64,000 nucleotides of DNA from positions 7,070,001 through 7,134,000 of the forward strand of contig OX485806.1 of NCBI GenBank assembly GCA_950295325.1. The letters are read 5' to 3'. A program made the position numbers and the translations under genes. Below are positions 1 to 11,429 of this stretch, piece by piece. A model generated the notes under the pieces. It was not told the origin of the DNA, made no database searches, and worked only from the letters and a program-made list of their open reading frames with translations. The DNA comes from Polytrichum commune (Eukaryota; Streptophyta; Polytrichopsida; Polytrichales; Polytrichaceae). How positions within the stretch are numbered: position 1 is the first letter of the stretch; each line of letters opens with the position of its first letter.

Positions 1-3000
1 GCACTACCCTGGCGCCACTCTCGTCTCCAGTTCAGCCGTCACCTCCTGCAACCTCAAAAAGTAAGAGCGCAATTTTTTCGGGAAAATCCTTCTCTATGCA
101 GATGATTGCTATTTATTTCTAAATTGAGAATTTTTAGCGTTACTCCTGGGTTTTGATAATATGGAAATTCCTGAAACTTCATCACATAAAACTAACAAGC
201 TTTAGTGATTAATCCTCATTACCGACCACCTTTATGTACATAGCTCATATCTATATCCTCTGTGCTCCTGACAGTCAACTGAATTGATGTGTTGAGTATC
301 TGGTGGGAGTCATTTTTTGCTGGAGAGAATAACTCGTCAATGATTCAAGTCAGTAATTTGCGACTTTGTTGACATTTTGGATTACTTTTGTAGTAACAAG
401 TCATTAAATTTTAAACTACTGTGATGCAGGCAAATTGTCAAAAACAACTATCAAGGCCATTGCAGGTGGAGTACCTGCGTTTATTATCTTGCTCTCTGCA
501 ATTGGGCTTGCCTGGTGGCGCGTGTGTAGGTCTGCAGATAATTTCTTCGATGTCCCTGGTAAGCATCTCTTCAAAACTATTTCCAAGAATCTGCGAGCGT
601 CCAATTAGTGTATAAAATGTTTTCTATGGCTGCACTTTTCACAATGTAATAATCACAATAACTTAAGGCATCGTCTTTGAGGGATCGTAGTCTTAAATTG
701 AGCTCAAACACAGCTGAGTCAACGAAACTTATGTCAACACTCAGTAGTCAGTCTGAAGGTTATTGCTTAAGAGGTCATTGCAAATGGGGTTAATTCAAAA
801 CCATTAAGACATAGGACCACTTTATTGTGGTAAATTACAGTCGAAAATAAAATACATAAGCCATTCTCTTCCTATTATTCAATCTATGACCTGAAGTAGG
901 CCTATGAACAATTGAGGGTTGGGTTGTTGCGAAGAACACAAAGATGTTTAGTCACAACAATTAGCTGACAAATATGGTTCATCGATATGGTATGACTAAC
1001 TTACTGTCTGCCAGCTCATGAGGTTCTATATTGTCAGATAATTATGGACTACCATAAACTTGAGTTGGACCTATGAGATGCCTCAAGTTGAATGAAACAA
1101 TATTAATTGTTTTTTTATTGTTATCCCTATTGAGTTTCATCTGTATAGCAGGTTCCAGAATTTATTGTTTCATCACATCATTGGTGTTACTATAAGATAT
1201 GACATACAGAATGATCATACTAGGATTGGTGCGTTGGTTATATTACAGCGGCAGATAATCCAGAGCCAGTGTTTCTAGGACAGCTGCAATGTTTTACACT
1301 GTGGGAACTTAGGGTGGCATCCGACAACTTCCACCCCAAAAATGTACTAGGGAGTGGTGGATTTGGAAAAGTTTACAAAGGGCGGCTGGCAGATGGAAGT
1401 GTTGTAGCCATCAAGCGCTTGAAACCAGAGTATAGTCCGGGAGGAGAGCGACAATTTCAAGCTGAGGTTCTATGTTTCATCTTCTCCTAAAATCTTTTAG
1501 AACTTCCAATAATAGCTGCTACCTCGGTCATAACAACAGCACGGTCATAAGCCCCCAAATGTATGCCAGTGCTAGATTTTGGTTGTTTTGGGTATATGAA
1601 CCTTGTACATAGCAATTTTTAGCCTTCACAGATGGACCTCCAAGATCTACATGCTGGAGTTTAAATACAATCTACTTCCCATGTGGACAATTTTGCACTT
1701 CTAGATCCTTGAGATCAATCTAAAACTGAATGTGTGTTATTTAACATCTTACTATAGATTTCATTTTTAACCAACAAAGATTAACTAGGTTGTATGGACA
1801 TAATACAACATGATGGACTTCACTTAGTAAAAATTTACATTCCTAGCAAAAAGTTATAGCACTGCGTAACTCTGAAGTTTGAATAGTAAGTGACACTAAA
1901 TACCATAAATGGTGTAGTGGTCTTCGTTAAGGGACCTTTGCAAGAGGTTGCCAACAAGTTTTCAACAAAAAAATTCAGCTGCGCAATAGGTGTGCTTTGG
2001 GACTAGTATCCTAGTAGTGTTTTCAAACAGGATCTCAGTTGAGGGTCACAAAGATGCTCAAATTGAGGCTACAGATTACCAAGAGCATAATCACATGTTC
2101 TTTTTTGTTTTGGAGACGTGAAATTGAGAACATGCTGGATAGCTATTTTGTCAGAAGCTAGCCCTTGAACCATTATATTATTGAATCATAGGGTGATTGT
2201 TTATGTGTTCCTAAAAAGTGAAAGGGAGAGGCATAACTCAAATTTTGAAGCTTTTAAACTCATCTTGCAAACACTGTCCTAATTATGCGGAAAGGATCAC
2301 ATGGTTGGCAGGTTGAGATCATCAGCATGGCTGTGCACCGAAACATTTTACGTCTTCGCGGGTTTTGCATCACTCCCGGAGAACGTCTACTTGTCTACCC
2401 TTACATGCCCAATGGCAGTGTTGCCTCTCGGCTTGGAGGTACTATTATTATCATATCAATATACTTCAAAAATAAATCAGATCTGGAACACAGCTTGGAA
2501 ATCACTGATGTTTTTCAGGGTCGTGTGTTCTCCTGGAACCTATACCTCTTTTTTTGAATAATGTGGATTACCATTTGGAGTTACATACCGGTCGAACTTG
2601 TCACTACAGATGCAATTTTCTACAAGTACAACATAAATAGATAGAATCCACTTTTAGCACATAAGAATGCTTTGATGATCAAAAATACTAAGAAAAAAAA
2701 GCTACATTTGTTGTAAGAAGTTATAGCACCGTGTAATTCCTAATGGTAATCCACACTAGTTGAATTAAAATGGTATAGTAACTGCTAGGCAGAATCCAGG
2801 CAAAAAGTCTTTGTAGTCACCTACATATTTTTGAGGCTGTGAAATTATCGAGTGAAAGTTCCTAAGAATATTGTTTATTTATTGAACAGAGCTTATAGAC
2901 GACACGCCTGCTTTAAGTTCCAAAACTCGCCAGAGAATTGCACTGGGGACCGCTAGGGGACTGGCTTATTTGCATGACCATTGCGACCCAAAAATTATTC

Positions 3001-5215
3001 ATCGAGATGTGAAAGCTGCCAACGTCTTGCTGGACGAGGACTTTGAGGCCCTTATCGGAGACTTTGGGTTGGCAAAGCTCATGAATTATAATGTAAGTCA
3101 AGTTACAACAGCTGTGCGAGGTACAATCGGGCACATTGCGCCGGAATATATGAGCACAGGCAGGTCGTCTGAGAAAACAGATGTGTTTGGCTATGGAATC
3201 TTCCTGCTGGAACTTGTCACCGGTCAGCGGGCAATTGATTTATCTCGGCTTACAACTGACCAGGATGTCATGCTCTTGGATTGGGTGAGTTTCTCTAAGT
3301 AGCACCATAACATTCTTCAGCCCTTGTTAGATGTTACGTGGAACCGGGAATAACTCGAGGTTTGTGCTCGCATAATGCTTTTCAAGATCCTCCCGGCACC
3401 AGATTCAATGTTGAATTCGGTGGCGACAAGCTCCCCTTGTCTAAAGCTCGTTAAGACCAGAATATTTCATACAACGATAGAGCCCGCCACTGAAAGGGCA
3501 GTACTACCCTGCGGGCTCTTCATTTATGCTTGCTTCCTATGGAAGCCGGTATTATACTACTGCTACTAAGTTACTACAACGAAGAAGGCGTTATTGTGAG
3601 GGAGTGAACCTAAAACGGACACTTTAAACTCTGCACCCACTTCTCTAGGATACTAAAGAATACAATTAGTTATTAGCAAATCCAAAATCTGGTCCCGTAA
3701 ACATTTTCCTCATGATTTTCCAAACTCGCATAAATGTCTTACTCATTTTCAAAGCGATTTTGAAGTGGAGATTCTCTTTCTTCTTAAATGATCATACAGC
3801 TCCACACCACAACACCCCCTGCCCCTCAAATAATCTATCGAACGTAGACCAGTAACAGATTCTGGATCATGCATAGTCCGATCTTCTCTAAACACATTTC
3901 TCTTGTGGTGACCATTCTTAAATCCACGCCCAACTACAAACCACTCAAATATATGTGTGAGGTAAAGGTACGTAGCCAAAGTAAGGCCACTTACCTTACT
4001 AGAGTGTTTGAATCATGTTGAGTAAACACAAGTTACGTGCTTTAGAACTGAGGTAAGCCAAATGAAGTATTCTGAGGAGGTCCACACTATCAACGGTTTT
4101 GTTTGAACCTTAATTGCACCACCTCCAAGTCGTCCTAATCTCTCAGTTTCTCAAAAATGTGTGTCAACAACCCTGAAAATTTAAATCGTTTATTGACATC
4201 AGGTAAGGAGACTGCTGAAGGAAGACAAAGTGGATGTACTGGCAGATCCTCATCTGAAGAAAAATTATGATCGAAGAGGAATTGAAGCATTATTGCAGGT
4301 GAGTCGCAAGTGACACCCCAAAGTGCTTCATTTGACCTATAGTGTGATGTGGCAGTGTAGGTTACTCGGTCAAAAATGGGAAAACAATGGTTGATCATGT
4401 AAAGTGGGTTCACATGAACAGCCACCAGTGCTTTTAGTTCATGTTCATGTCATACCTTTGAATAAGTGATAAATTTGAATTGAGTGTTTTGCCGACTTGG
4501 CATTAGATTATCACTTGCTAATGATCATAAATTCAAGCTCTCATCAAATGAAATGCTGGTACATAAAAGCAACTAACCACATGATTACTGAAGGGTTTAT
4601 ATGCAATCAATCCTATGTTCTTGTAATGTTCTTGGTCGAAGATATTAGGTTAACAAGAAGGTTTACAGGCTGACATGTATTGGGCGAAATAGAGGTATCC
4701 GTTAATTTTTGGGTCAAACTCTGGATCAGTTACCTTAGAGGCGAGTTTGCATAAAGTTATGGCTTAAATGAGTGGGACTGGGTTATATTGATTGGAGTAT
4801 GCAGAAAGTTCAGTCCACGAAAGTAAGTCAATGTCCAACTTGGAGCTTAGCAGAATAATTTGCAGGTGTTCAGTTTAAATCAGTGAGATCTTCTTTGCAC
4901 TGGCTCATTTTGCTACTAATAAACAAGAATGAGGAAGTTGGAAATGCGAGGCCAGTCAGTGAATCCATGTTAATTTTTGCAATGCAGATTGCGCTGCTTT
5001 GTTCACAGCCGTCTCCAAAGGACCGGCCTAAGATGAGCGAGGTGGTGAAAATGATAGAAGGGGAGGGATTAGAAGAACACTGGGATGAGTGGCAAAAAAT
5101 GGAATTGGCTCGCACGAGTGAAATGCCGTCGTATCCACAATTTCCAACAATATCAAATTGGACGTTAGACTCAACAGATTATGAGCCTGCTGTGGAGCTC
5201 TCTGGCCCAAGATAA
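1..5215 (+). CDS. SERK/BAK1-like LRR receptor kinase, 3' part
   Basis: Exons read as 1-60, 430-558, 1249-1466, 2312-2438, 2890-3284, 4203-4298 and 4988-5215, all with GT/AG introns and compatible phases, giving 416 residues to the TAA. In order they encode a Ser/Pro-rich juxtamembrane-outer segment ([12 protein letters not shown]), one transmembrane helix (around [12 protein letters not shown]), then a full kinase: glycine loop [15 protein letters not shown] lysine, HRD in [16 protein letters not shown] in GDFGLAKL, and [10 protein letters not shown]. The tail ends in the family-typical VELSGPR. SERKs are plasma-membrane co-receptors for LRR receptor kinases in hormone, development and immune signalling. 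Signal peptide and LRRs lie outside the window. All catalytic motifs are intact, so it is probably active. The paralogue (SERK1, BAK1 or other) cannot be told. Introns carry repeats. Confidence 0.93.
2562..2757. repeat. MITE-like inverted-repeat element (family B) in a SERK intron
   Basis: Left end reads TGTGGATTACCATTTGGAG. The right end is its near-perfect inverse, CTAATGGTAATCCACA. The roughly 195-bp element lies wholly inside the intron after the fourth visible SERK exon. The same termini bound elements near 21.02-21.23 kb and 47.99-48.18 kb, so this is a dispersed non-autonomous family. Confidence 0.65.
3479..3547. repeat. Hairpin-bearing short repeat in a SERK intron
   Basis: GAGCCCGC at 3480-3487 pairs perfectly with GCGGGCTC at 3511-3518, and AGGG/CCCT can pair inside. 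It is followed by 22 bases (3516-3537) identical to 27,810-27,831, then GGAAGCCG in both places. The sequence looks like the 3' part of a short interspersed element, but no promoter boxes were found. Confidence 0.45.
3711..4012 (-). repeat. Dispersed repeat family A copy, inverted, in a SERK intron
   Basis: This intron segment resembles the reverse complement of the family whose best copy is at 36,663-37,032. Shared blocks correspond to the stretches about an ACCACTCA-type core and the GGACTATATGCTC-like core. A similarly oriented copy occurs at about 37,730-37,960, in the same relative place of the decayed SERK copy. It may therefore have been present before the duplication. Confidence 0.5.
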
Positions 5216-7597
5216 TGAATCATGACACCAAGCTAACTAGAAATCCATGAAAGGCTTATGCCAAGGAACGAGTCTAATTAATAAAACTACATGGAACTAA
5301 GTTTATACTCCCACTTCTAAGATAAGGCATGTGGGGAGTCGTAGAGGAGAGGCAAAGAGCAAGAGAGGTTATCTCCACCTTTTTGATGTTGGGTTCTGAC
5401 ATGATCTCTCTAGTTGCTCATGAAGGATTGGTTCATGCCTTACATGGAAGTTTGGATTGGATACTGTTGCATTGGTATTTAAGAGCACATCGAGTGAGAT
5501 CCAATTGAGAGAGATCCAATTGAGAGAGAATTGGTGTGTCTTTAGAGTGAAGTGGTGTTATTCCTCCTTGTTTGGTGGTTCATGCTTTAGAGAGAACTCT
5601 AGAATTACAATGACAAGGAACTCATGTGATTTGTGGTTTGACATCCATAATCAAAGAAACTTAGCTCCTTACATATCAACTCCTAGAACAATATAGACCA
5701 AAGGGGAAGGGGTAACTAACAATCCACTAGAAAACACGGTGCAATGAAAGACAAGATCTTATTGCATTTCAAAGTCATTCTCAAAATAAATAATGAATAT
5801 GTCTAGAATATCAAATTTTTATGCTGAGAATAATTAAATGTATCCCAAAAATATTGATCAAGTATGCAAAAACATTTATCATAAATATACACATTATTTC
5901 ATAACTCCCATGAAGATATCCCTTTTATCTCAAGTGGTTCATATCTTAACATATTTAGTTCCTTGGGGATGGTTGCCATGTTCAGCCGGTGACCCTTGTC
6001 TTACAGACACCAATATGAACAATGGTAGATAAGTTTAGGTCTCTTTGTACTTGAGAAAAGGAAGCCAAAGAGAGCTTGGAACTTGCAATCGAATTCTTGA
6101 CATCTTCTTCGGAACTCTCTCAATTCTTGTTTGGCTTCGACTTTTTCCAGTAACAAAAATAATGTGGGATGCCATGGCATTGCAACTTTTGATGGACATG
6201 ATGCAGAGCCGAGTGCAAGGCAAAACCTTGTGGTGACTTCCTAATTGCCTTGAAAGATCAAGCTTAGTGCTTCCAAAGATTTGCCTCCAAACAATTGTGA
6301 TCACCCATGTGACAGTCGATTGTGCACGTGTTAGCCCCAGGGTGGCAAGACCTAGATAATAAGTAGGGGTCCTTGGAAAAATAATTTTTTGAATATTTAT
6401 AATGAGTTCATAATAAAGGATGCCAAAAGTATTAGTATCAAACATAGAAATGAAATCTTATTATGCCTTATGATAAGACATAATAACACATACTAAAGAA
6501 TATTTTTATTTACTAAGCATCATCGCACATGAGCGTACCGCTCATTCATCCCACATGAAGTAGAGATCGTTAATTCCAATCCCCTCCTAAAAGCATTCCC
6601 TGTGCATGCCTCCTAACCCGTAACTAGAGTCCACCTTGACCATTAACTTCCCAAGCAACCAAATATTGGTCAATGGAGACTTTGGGTATACATCAACATT
6701 CATCTGAGTAGATGAAGGCAAAGTTTCCAAGCCTAACAATTTGTGCACCAAATGACATCTTCCTTGTCCAAATTGGAGCACATCTTAATGCAAAACAAAA
6801 AAAGAACTAAAAAAACAAAAACAATACTAGAGAGAGAGAGAGAGAACCTTCTTTGTCACGGTATGCGGCGTCGACGGCCGCACCATATCCGTTGGGTTTC
6901 ATCCATCTAGATTTGGATGGATGAATCTAGATGTGGAGAGGAAGGCTCCTAAGTGAGGAGCCTCCTCCTTGGCTTGGCATTCTTGCCAAGTCAAGTCTTG
7001 TGAGTTAGTGTGTGGAGAGAGCTTTTGTGTGAGGTGTAGATTGCATGATTTTGCAATAAATCTTGAGTTCTTCTTCCCCTACTTACACTCTTGGATTCTC
7101 CCTTGGTGGAGTGAGAGATAGCTTGACTAGTTGTGTGCATTTGGAGAAAAATTAGAGCTCTTATGAGTGTTCTCATCTCTTCCTTCTCACTTGACAAGAA
7201 TGCCTCATTTTTTTATGTTTTCTACTTCATTCTTGAGATTTAATGCGCTATGGAGGGCGTGAAGATAAGGAGCAACGAAGTTCCGGAGTTTTGGAGCGGA
7301 GGAAGCCGCGGATTGTTGAAGCAACAAGAAGAAAGATGTGTGCTTGTGAAGTTTAGACATCACCTTGAATTGTGGTGAGAAATCTTGAATTCTCCACGGA
7401 ATTTCGTGCCATTTGTTTGCTTGCAAGCTTGAATTTACATTATTGAGCTTGTCAAGAACACTCTTGATTTTTATTCAAGTGTAATTTCATTCAAAAACAA
7501 ACTTAAAAAAAAAAAAAAAAATGAGAGAGAGATGGAGGAGGAGAGGCGGAGGAGGCCCTCTTGAACCTCCTGGTTGCTAAGTTGAACCGGCGGCACG

Positions 7598-7862
7598 CGG
7601 CGGCAAGCCCCCCCCCCCTCCTCTCCTTCCTCTTCCCCCTCCCCATTTCCCCCCCCCCCCCCCCCCCTTCCTACCTACCTCCCCTTCCCTTTACCTACCT
7701 ACCTCCCCCCCCCTTTAACCTCCCCCCCCCCCCCCTCCTACCTACCTCCCCTTCCCTTTACCTACCTACCTGCCCCCTTCCCCCCCCCCTCGCCGACACA
7801 CCCCTCCCAGCTGCGGCGGCAGCAGCAGCTGAGGGGCAGAGTTTTTTTTTTTTTTTTTTTTT
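7598..7862. repeat. C/T-rich low-complexity block with poly(T)
   Basis: Runs of C alternate with CTACCTACCT and CCCCTTCCCTTTAC units. The cassette of about 60 bp around CCTTCCCTTTACCTACCTAC occurs twice, and the block ends in a T run of about 23. The proline-rich ORF across it is a by-product of composition. Confidence 0.8.
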
Positions 7863-8318
7863 TGTATTACATTTTTTTTTGTATTTGTTTTTTTGTATTT
7901 ATGAATACAAAAACCAAATGCAATAAATTAAAATACAAATTCCTTGCATTAAAGCAAGATGTCTCTTGACAAAGCGAGGCGAAGACATTTATCTTGACAC
8001 AAAATTTGGAGGTATTCACATTTGTCAAGAAAGTGTAATTCTTGGGTTTATGAATAACAAACTTCGGCGATCGGATTGAGAGCACCTTCTTGAGTTGATT
8101 GGGGATTGTCGGAGTTTTGGTACCGAAATCATTTTGTTGGGAGAGGTGGAGCATGACGGGAGAGGTTCGCGGTAGCATCCGGCAACACGCGGAGGGCGTG
8201 GGAGCACGGCGAATTTGCGGTTAGCTTCATTTTCTCCCGCAACGACTTGATAGAGGTACTTGGCATAAGCGGGGATTTCTCCATTTCTTTTGGTTTAGAA
8301 GGAAAATAAGGGCATTGA

Positions 8319-8405
8319 GATTTATTTGGGGATAGGTATAGATTTATTTGGGAATAGGTATAGATTTATTTGGGGATAGGCATACATTTTATTTGGGGAT
8401 AGGTT
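8319..8405. repeat. Four-unit 22-bp tandem repeat
   Basis: The unit GATTTATTTGGGGATAGG plus a short TATA-like spacer occurs four times head to tail with one or two changes per unit. This is a minisatellite with no coding signal. Confidence 0.8.
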
Positions 8406-9501
8406 GATTGTTGTTGTAGATTTTGTGTTGGGATAAATTTATAGATTGTTTAGGGATTACCTAGGGTTGGAGCGAATTGGGATATGGAATTACCATTCGA
8501 CTTAACAAGATAATTTGCTAAGCACGAATTGTGTTAAGAAACACAAATTCCAGGGACTTTAGAAAGGAGAGAATTTTATGTTGTAGACTAGATGAGCGAT
8601 GTGCTTATCCAATTTCTTTTCTTAAGCAACAGAGGCTCTTCATTTTGACCACCAACTGCACGCGGGTGTGTGGTTTATGTGTGACTTTGTTATGTTTTAA
8701 TGTTGTTTGTTAGTGGTGGTTGGTACTCGAACTGCAGTGACACACGATCGTTATTTACACGACATCTTTCCAAATGCTCAGCGATGTGGACACCACTTAG
8801 GACTTGACACGAATTTCAAAAATGGGAATGGTGAAGAAAATAAGCAAAAGGTGATGCATTGAATGACCCACAATGCAGTGAAGACTAACGAAAATCATGT
8901 GACAATATGGTTGTTGTCTCCTCACAACCCGCCACCGATCCATCCACTATTTTTATTCCCCCACCATTAACCAAAATGATATGTGGCACTTATGAAGCTC
9001 TCAAAGCTTTGAAGGTTGACGACATCACCTCTACTTTGCCGTTCTACATTGCTTAAGATTAAGTTGTCAGCCAAAAGCTAAGTAGGCATGTGAATGTGAA
9101 GTATGGGAGATTCCATCATGAATTTGGCCTCAATTGCACCCTTTGTTGTTACAGAAAGACTTGCAATGGAGCGTTACATGATTTTCAAGCACATTAGTGC
9201 TCAATATTGAAGTAAATTTGATATTTTAATTTTTTTACAAGGTTGTGAATATTGACTTTCAATGGACATCTAGCATTTGATATTTCAATGTGAATATATG
9301 CGATTTTTCAATAAATATTTGAAGTATTATAGTTAGTTGTATGTAGCACTTCAAATTTTGTCATTGAAAGGTTCATAAGACATTCAGACTTGAATGTTTG
9401 TTCAAAAAAAAAGGAGTTGTTAATGTGAATGTTCAAATTACCCATGTGAAAGATGCAACTCATTCATTCAAATGGCTTTAGGGTTATGGGATACATGGAA
9501 T

Positions 9502-10451
9502 CAAGGAGTAAATTTGAAGGGCTATTACCCTTATTTTGGGGTCCAACCCTTCACTTTCCCTTCAAAATATTTTGCAACCCTTCAAAAAGGAAGGGTTAAT
9601 TTTCTATAAACCCTTCAAAATGAACGGCAAAAAAAGTAACCCTTCCCTAATAATACTTTGAAAAAAATGAGATCACTTACTCATCTCACATTTGTCACCC
9701 CTCACTCTAACAAAATTGCAGTAGAAACTGAGAGTCTGAGAGAGTATGGCCTCACAGAGACAAGTGGAGACTCGAGAGTCAAGAGAGTCTGGATCCTAAA
9801 ATCACGGAAAAAAAAGGCCAACAAAATGAGATCGCTTGCAGCCTTGCACCTCTCTCTCACCCAATTATGCAAAAATCAAGCTGGATGCATAGGAGTCTCA
9901 GCGTAAGCAAGTTATAGATTTGACACTCAAGAGTCACAAAGTGGTGCTTCATTGTCAAACAGAAAAACTTGGAATCTGGAGATGACTTTCAGTACTTACG
10001 AGTGCAAAGGTAAAATGAGATCGCTTGCACCTGTCTCTCACCCAATTCTGCAAAAATCAAAGTTGGGTTCATAGGAGCCTCGCTGCCTCAGCTAACTTGC
10101 AAGCTAAAGATTCGACATTCAAGAGTCACAAAAGTATGCTTCCTTGTAAATCAGACAAACTTGGGATCTGGAGATGACTGACTTTAGTACATTCGGGTGC
10201 ATCAATATACTCAAACATCAATGTTTCATTAATGAAATAGTTCTATCTTTTCACCATGTGTGTTCTCTGGTCTCACTTATATTATAGTTTTCAACATCGC
10301 TTAAATGATAAACATGATAATGTGCACTTTCAACAAAAACTTCAATACATACATGAAGGGCAATTTTTGAGGTAACCCTTCATTTTGAAAGGGAAAATTT
10401 TGAGTTACCCTTCCTTATGAAATACAAGCAACCCTTCAAATTTATGCCCTG
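9502..10451. mobile_element. Non-autonomous hAT-type transposon, 950 bp
   Basis: The 8-bp direct repeat CATGGAAT flanks the element at 9494-9501 and 10,452-10,459. Its ends form imperfect inverted repeats, CAAGGAGTAAATTTGAAGGG on the left and CAGGGCATAAATTTGAAGGG on the inverted right end. Subterminal zones are studded with AACCCTTC/GAAGGGTT motifs. The interior holds two direct copies of about 187 bp (about 9825-10,010 and 10,012-10,200), each with AAAATGAGATCGCTTGCA. An 8-bp duplication with CA(G)GG termini is the hallmark of the hAT superfamily. No transposase frame is present, so it depends on another element. Confidence 0.85.
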
Positions 10452-10459
10452 CATGGAAT

Positions 10460-11429
10460 AACCACCAATTTTTTGAGCACTCCTTATTTCAGATCTTATA
10501 CTCTTGCAATCCGGATGGTGAAAAGTTCTACATTTTTTTATCATGGAAATATTTTACCTCACGTGCTTAAAGATCTTACAGATAGAATTGACCTATGTCT
10601 CTATAATTAATCACTGAAAATTCATATGTTTGATTGAAACACGCTGAAAAAATAGTCTCTAAGACCCATAGGAAGCTAAGGGTTAAACTGTCCAGGTGTC
10701 TTCAGCGCAAAGCGGGGTTAAATTTGGGTGAAAAGCAGAGTGGTTCCAAGAGGATATGGGGTTCGTTTTGGATGCAAGTGGTATTGCTTTTGGCAAGTGT
10801 CACAACATAGCTAGGGATGGGTTGTTGAGATGTTTTATTAACATCCCGCATGCAAATGTTATGAGGGCGCTCATATTTTCATTGGGTGGAGTGTTGGGTT
10901 TTAGTGCGGGGGTGGTTCAGGCGAAAGTTGGGGTTGTTGGGAGATGAGCAGGCAATGGCATGCAGAAGTCTCGTGATCAGGCAACTTCGAGATATCCTCA
11001 AAACCTCCCACAAATGTAAATCACGAAGCAACATTGACACAATTGCAACCACAAGATGTAAAAAAATTGTGAGATGTTTCATTGCTCCATTCAAGCTAAG
11101 CTAAGTTTACAATCAGATGTGTTCTCTGCCGTGAAACCAAGTCACCTCATTGCATTGTTTGCAGGCTCAATCTACACAACCTAAATTGCAGACAATACTT
11201 CTGGACCTAGATCTCTATCTTTCTCTGCATTTGGGTTACACCAAATTCAACTGTGTAGAAAGATATCTGTGTAGATCATCTGTGTCAAAACCTGTAATGC
11301 TTCAGGAAAATCATCTGTAAGCACACTGAACTCAGTCCCTAATCTCATTATAGCAGGGACTGAGAAAGTGAACAACAACAGGGGCACTGCGGTACAAGAC
11401 AAGTCTATGAACTACGCCAAAACTCCTTG
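10460..11429. other. Intergenic, 3' flank of NOP2
   Basis: No recognisable gene. The part next to 11,430 is the presumed 3' UTR and terminator region of the leftward NOP2 gene. The short ORFs have no recognisable domains. Confidence 0.5.

Larger units (their letters stand above)
5216..9493. other. Intergenic, no supported gene
   Basis: The first 100 bases are SERK 3' UTR. The rest holds an (AG)n run at 6829-6845, a poly(A) run near 7504, a C/T-rich low-complexity block (7598-7800) followed by poly(T), and short tandem repeats at 8319-8405. A stretch around 6.85-7.5 kb with an AATAAA-like signal and a terminal A-run could be an old retroposed transcript or LTR, but no protein similarity was seen. 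ORFs here are short and unrecognised. Confidence 0.5.

Noticed and set aside
7561-7926. Proline-rich 121-codon ORF
   Set aside because: It is wholly explained by the C/T low-complexity block and the poly(T) run.
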